Assembly: GCA_038501785.1 (NCBI GenBank)
Contig: JBAMJR010000138.1
Location: 351,001-415,000, forward strand
DNA length: 64,000 bases
Source: Myoxocephalus aenaeus
Taxonomy: Eukaryota; Chordata; Actinopteri; Perciformes; Cottidae
Reading direction: 5' to 3'
Shown here: one piece after another, positions 62,641-64,000 of the stretch
How the letters are laid out: the number at the start of each line of letters is the position of its first letter
Numbering within the stretch: position 1 is the first letter of the stretch
Made by a program: the position numbers and the translations under genes
Notes under the pieces: model-generated
Databases searched by the model: none
What the model was told of the DNA's origin: nothing
Seen by the model: the letters and a program-made list of their open reading frames with translations, nothing else

Positions 62641-64000
62641 TATGACGAGTATTTGACTTTCTGCAACAAGTCCTCTCCGGCTCCGTGGTTGTCTGACTCA
62701 GTGCGAGTCGAGAGAGCCACCATGCGTGCATCGGAAAGGAAATGGCGAAAAACCAAACATGCCGATGACCTGCTCGCCTATCGCTCTCTTCTCTCCTCCT
62801 TCTCTGCTTCTATCTCTGCAGCCAAAAGCCTGTTCTACCAATCTAGAATCGAATCAAATTTTTCTAACCCCAAAAAACTCTTCTCTATCTTCTCCAACCT
62901 CCTTGACCCCCCCTGTCCTCCTCCTCCCTCCACCCTTCTACCGAGCCACTTTGTTGACTACTTTACAAAAAAGATAGAAGACATACGCTCCTCATTTAAC
63001 AATCCGTCTTCCATTACCTCACCTCCATTAACTTCATCTTCTTCCCCTCTGCTTTCCTCTTTCACCCCCCTGACTCCCAATCAAGTTCTTACCTTGGTAA
63101 CCTCTGCCCGCCCAACCACCTGCCCCCTTGACCCCATCCCATCTCACATTTTCCAGTCTATTGCTCCTGATCTTCTTCCCTTTCTCACCCAGCTTATCAA
63201 CACCTCCCTCTCAACTGGCTGCTTCCCTAACTCTCTGAAGGAGGCAAGAGTTAACCCTCTCCTAAAGAAACCCACTCTCAACCCGTCGGAAGTCAACAAC
63301 TACAGACCGGTCTCTCTCCTTCCCTTTCTTTCCAAAACTCTGGAGCGAGCTATCTTTAACCAAGTCTCCTCCTTTCTCCACCAGAACAACCTTCTGGACC
63401 CTCACCAGTCTGGTTTCAAGGCAGGCCACTCAACAGAGACTGCCCTCCTTGCTGTCTCTGAGCAGCTCCACACCGCAAGAGCAGCCTCTCTCTCCTCTGT
63501 CCTTATCCTTCTAGACCTTTCTGCCGCCTTTGACACAGTGAACCATCAGATCCTCATTTCTTCCCTCCAGGACCTGGGTATCTCAGGCACTGTGCTCTCC
63601 CTCTTCTCGTCCTACCTCAAGGACCGCACCTACCGGGTAACCTGGAGAGGATCTGTGTCTGAGCCTTGTCCTCTAACTACTGGAGTCCCTCAAGGCTCCG
63701 TCCTGGGTCCTCTTCTCTTTTCTCTGTACACCAACTCTCTCGGCTCTGTCATTCGCGCCCATGGCTTTTCCTACCATAGCTACGCTGATGACACCCAACT
63801 GATCCTCTCGTTTCCCCAGTCAGAAACACAGGTAGCGGCACGAATCTCTGCCTGTCTGACTGACATCTCTCAGTGGATGTCCGCGCACCACCTGAAAATC
63901 AACCCTGACAAGACGGAACTACTTTTCCTTCCAGGAAAGGGCTCTCCCACCCACGACCTGACTATCACCTTCAACAACTCAGTGTTGACCCCGACCCCGA
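62641..64000 (+). mobile_element. L2/CR1-group LINE, ORF2 reverse transcriptase (partial, open)
   Basis: From about 62,641 one plus-strand frame runs without a stop to the end of the window; the part after the ATG at 62,722 alone is 426 codons. It shows a linker typical of the group (RASERKWRKTKHADDLLAY) and then reverse-transcriptase motifs: NNYRPVSLLPFLSKTLERAI, the catalytic DLSAAFDTVNH, GVPQGSVLGPLLF, and the YADDTQL active site, followed by INPDKTELLF. The YADD form and motif order fit the L2/CR1 group. The endonuclease part is not found upstream, so the copy is 5'-truncated or begins in sequence I cannot recognise. It lies antisense to gpcpd1, presumably in an intron. Confidence 0.88.

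Overview
This window is vertebrate nuclear DNA, almost certainly from a ray-finned (teleost) fish. The evidence is spliced genes with GT-AG introns, very dense (CA)n/(TG)n microsatellites, a Rex3 retrotransposon (a fish RTE-clade LINE), an L2/CR1-group LINE, and the gzf1-napb neighbour pair, which I recall as also adjacent on human chromosome 20p. I see no bacterial or viral features, no CRISPR array and no RNA gene I can support.

Layout. Bases 1-40,000 are a gene-poor region. I recognise no protein-coding gene there. It holds about 25 dinucleotide arrays, several small transposons with readable ends (1,784-2,207; 20,601-21,046; 22,267-22,634), an LTR-like repeat at 23,323-23,818, a 103-bp-unit minisatellite at about 23,930-24,650, two dispersed repeats, and unique stretches that look like possible conserved non-coding DNA. 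Bases 40,081-44,752 (+) carry gzf1, a BTB protein with ten C2H2 zinc fingers. All seven coding exons join in frame to 838 residues. Bases 46,948-54,313 (-) carry napb (beta-SNAP), tail-to-tail with gzf1. Eleven coding exons join in frame to 296 residues, and one intron has a GC donor. Bases 55,089-56,992 are a 5'-truncated Rex3 copy with a 13-bp target-site duplication. Bases 57,888-62,118 (-) hold the 3' UTR and last two coding exons of gpcpd1. The rest of that gene lies beyond the window. Bases from about 62,641 to 64,000 (+) are an L2/CR1-group LINE with a fully open reverse-transcriptase frame that runs off the end.

How the genes relate. They are not an operon. gzf1 is a transcription factor of the BTB-ZF class, napb is the neuronal SNAP that recruits NSF to SNARE complexes, and gpcpd1 hydrolyses glycerophosphocholine. 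They share a neighbourhood, not a pathway. Large adjacent non-coding regions in vertebrates often regulate developmental genes, but nothing here proves that for bases 1-40,000.

Limits. Exon boundaries come from reading splice sites, frame continuity and remembered family sequence, without transcripts or alignments. Repeat family names are given only where diagnostic features are visible. I found no convincing undescribed biological system. The most notable points are the GC-AG intron in napb, repeat-built splice signals, several transposons with exact ends, and perfect short hairpins near or inside genes.
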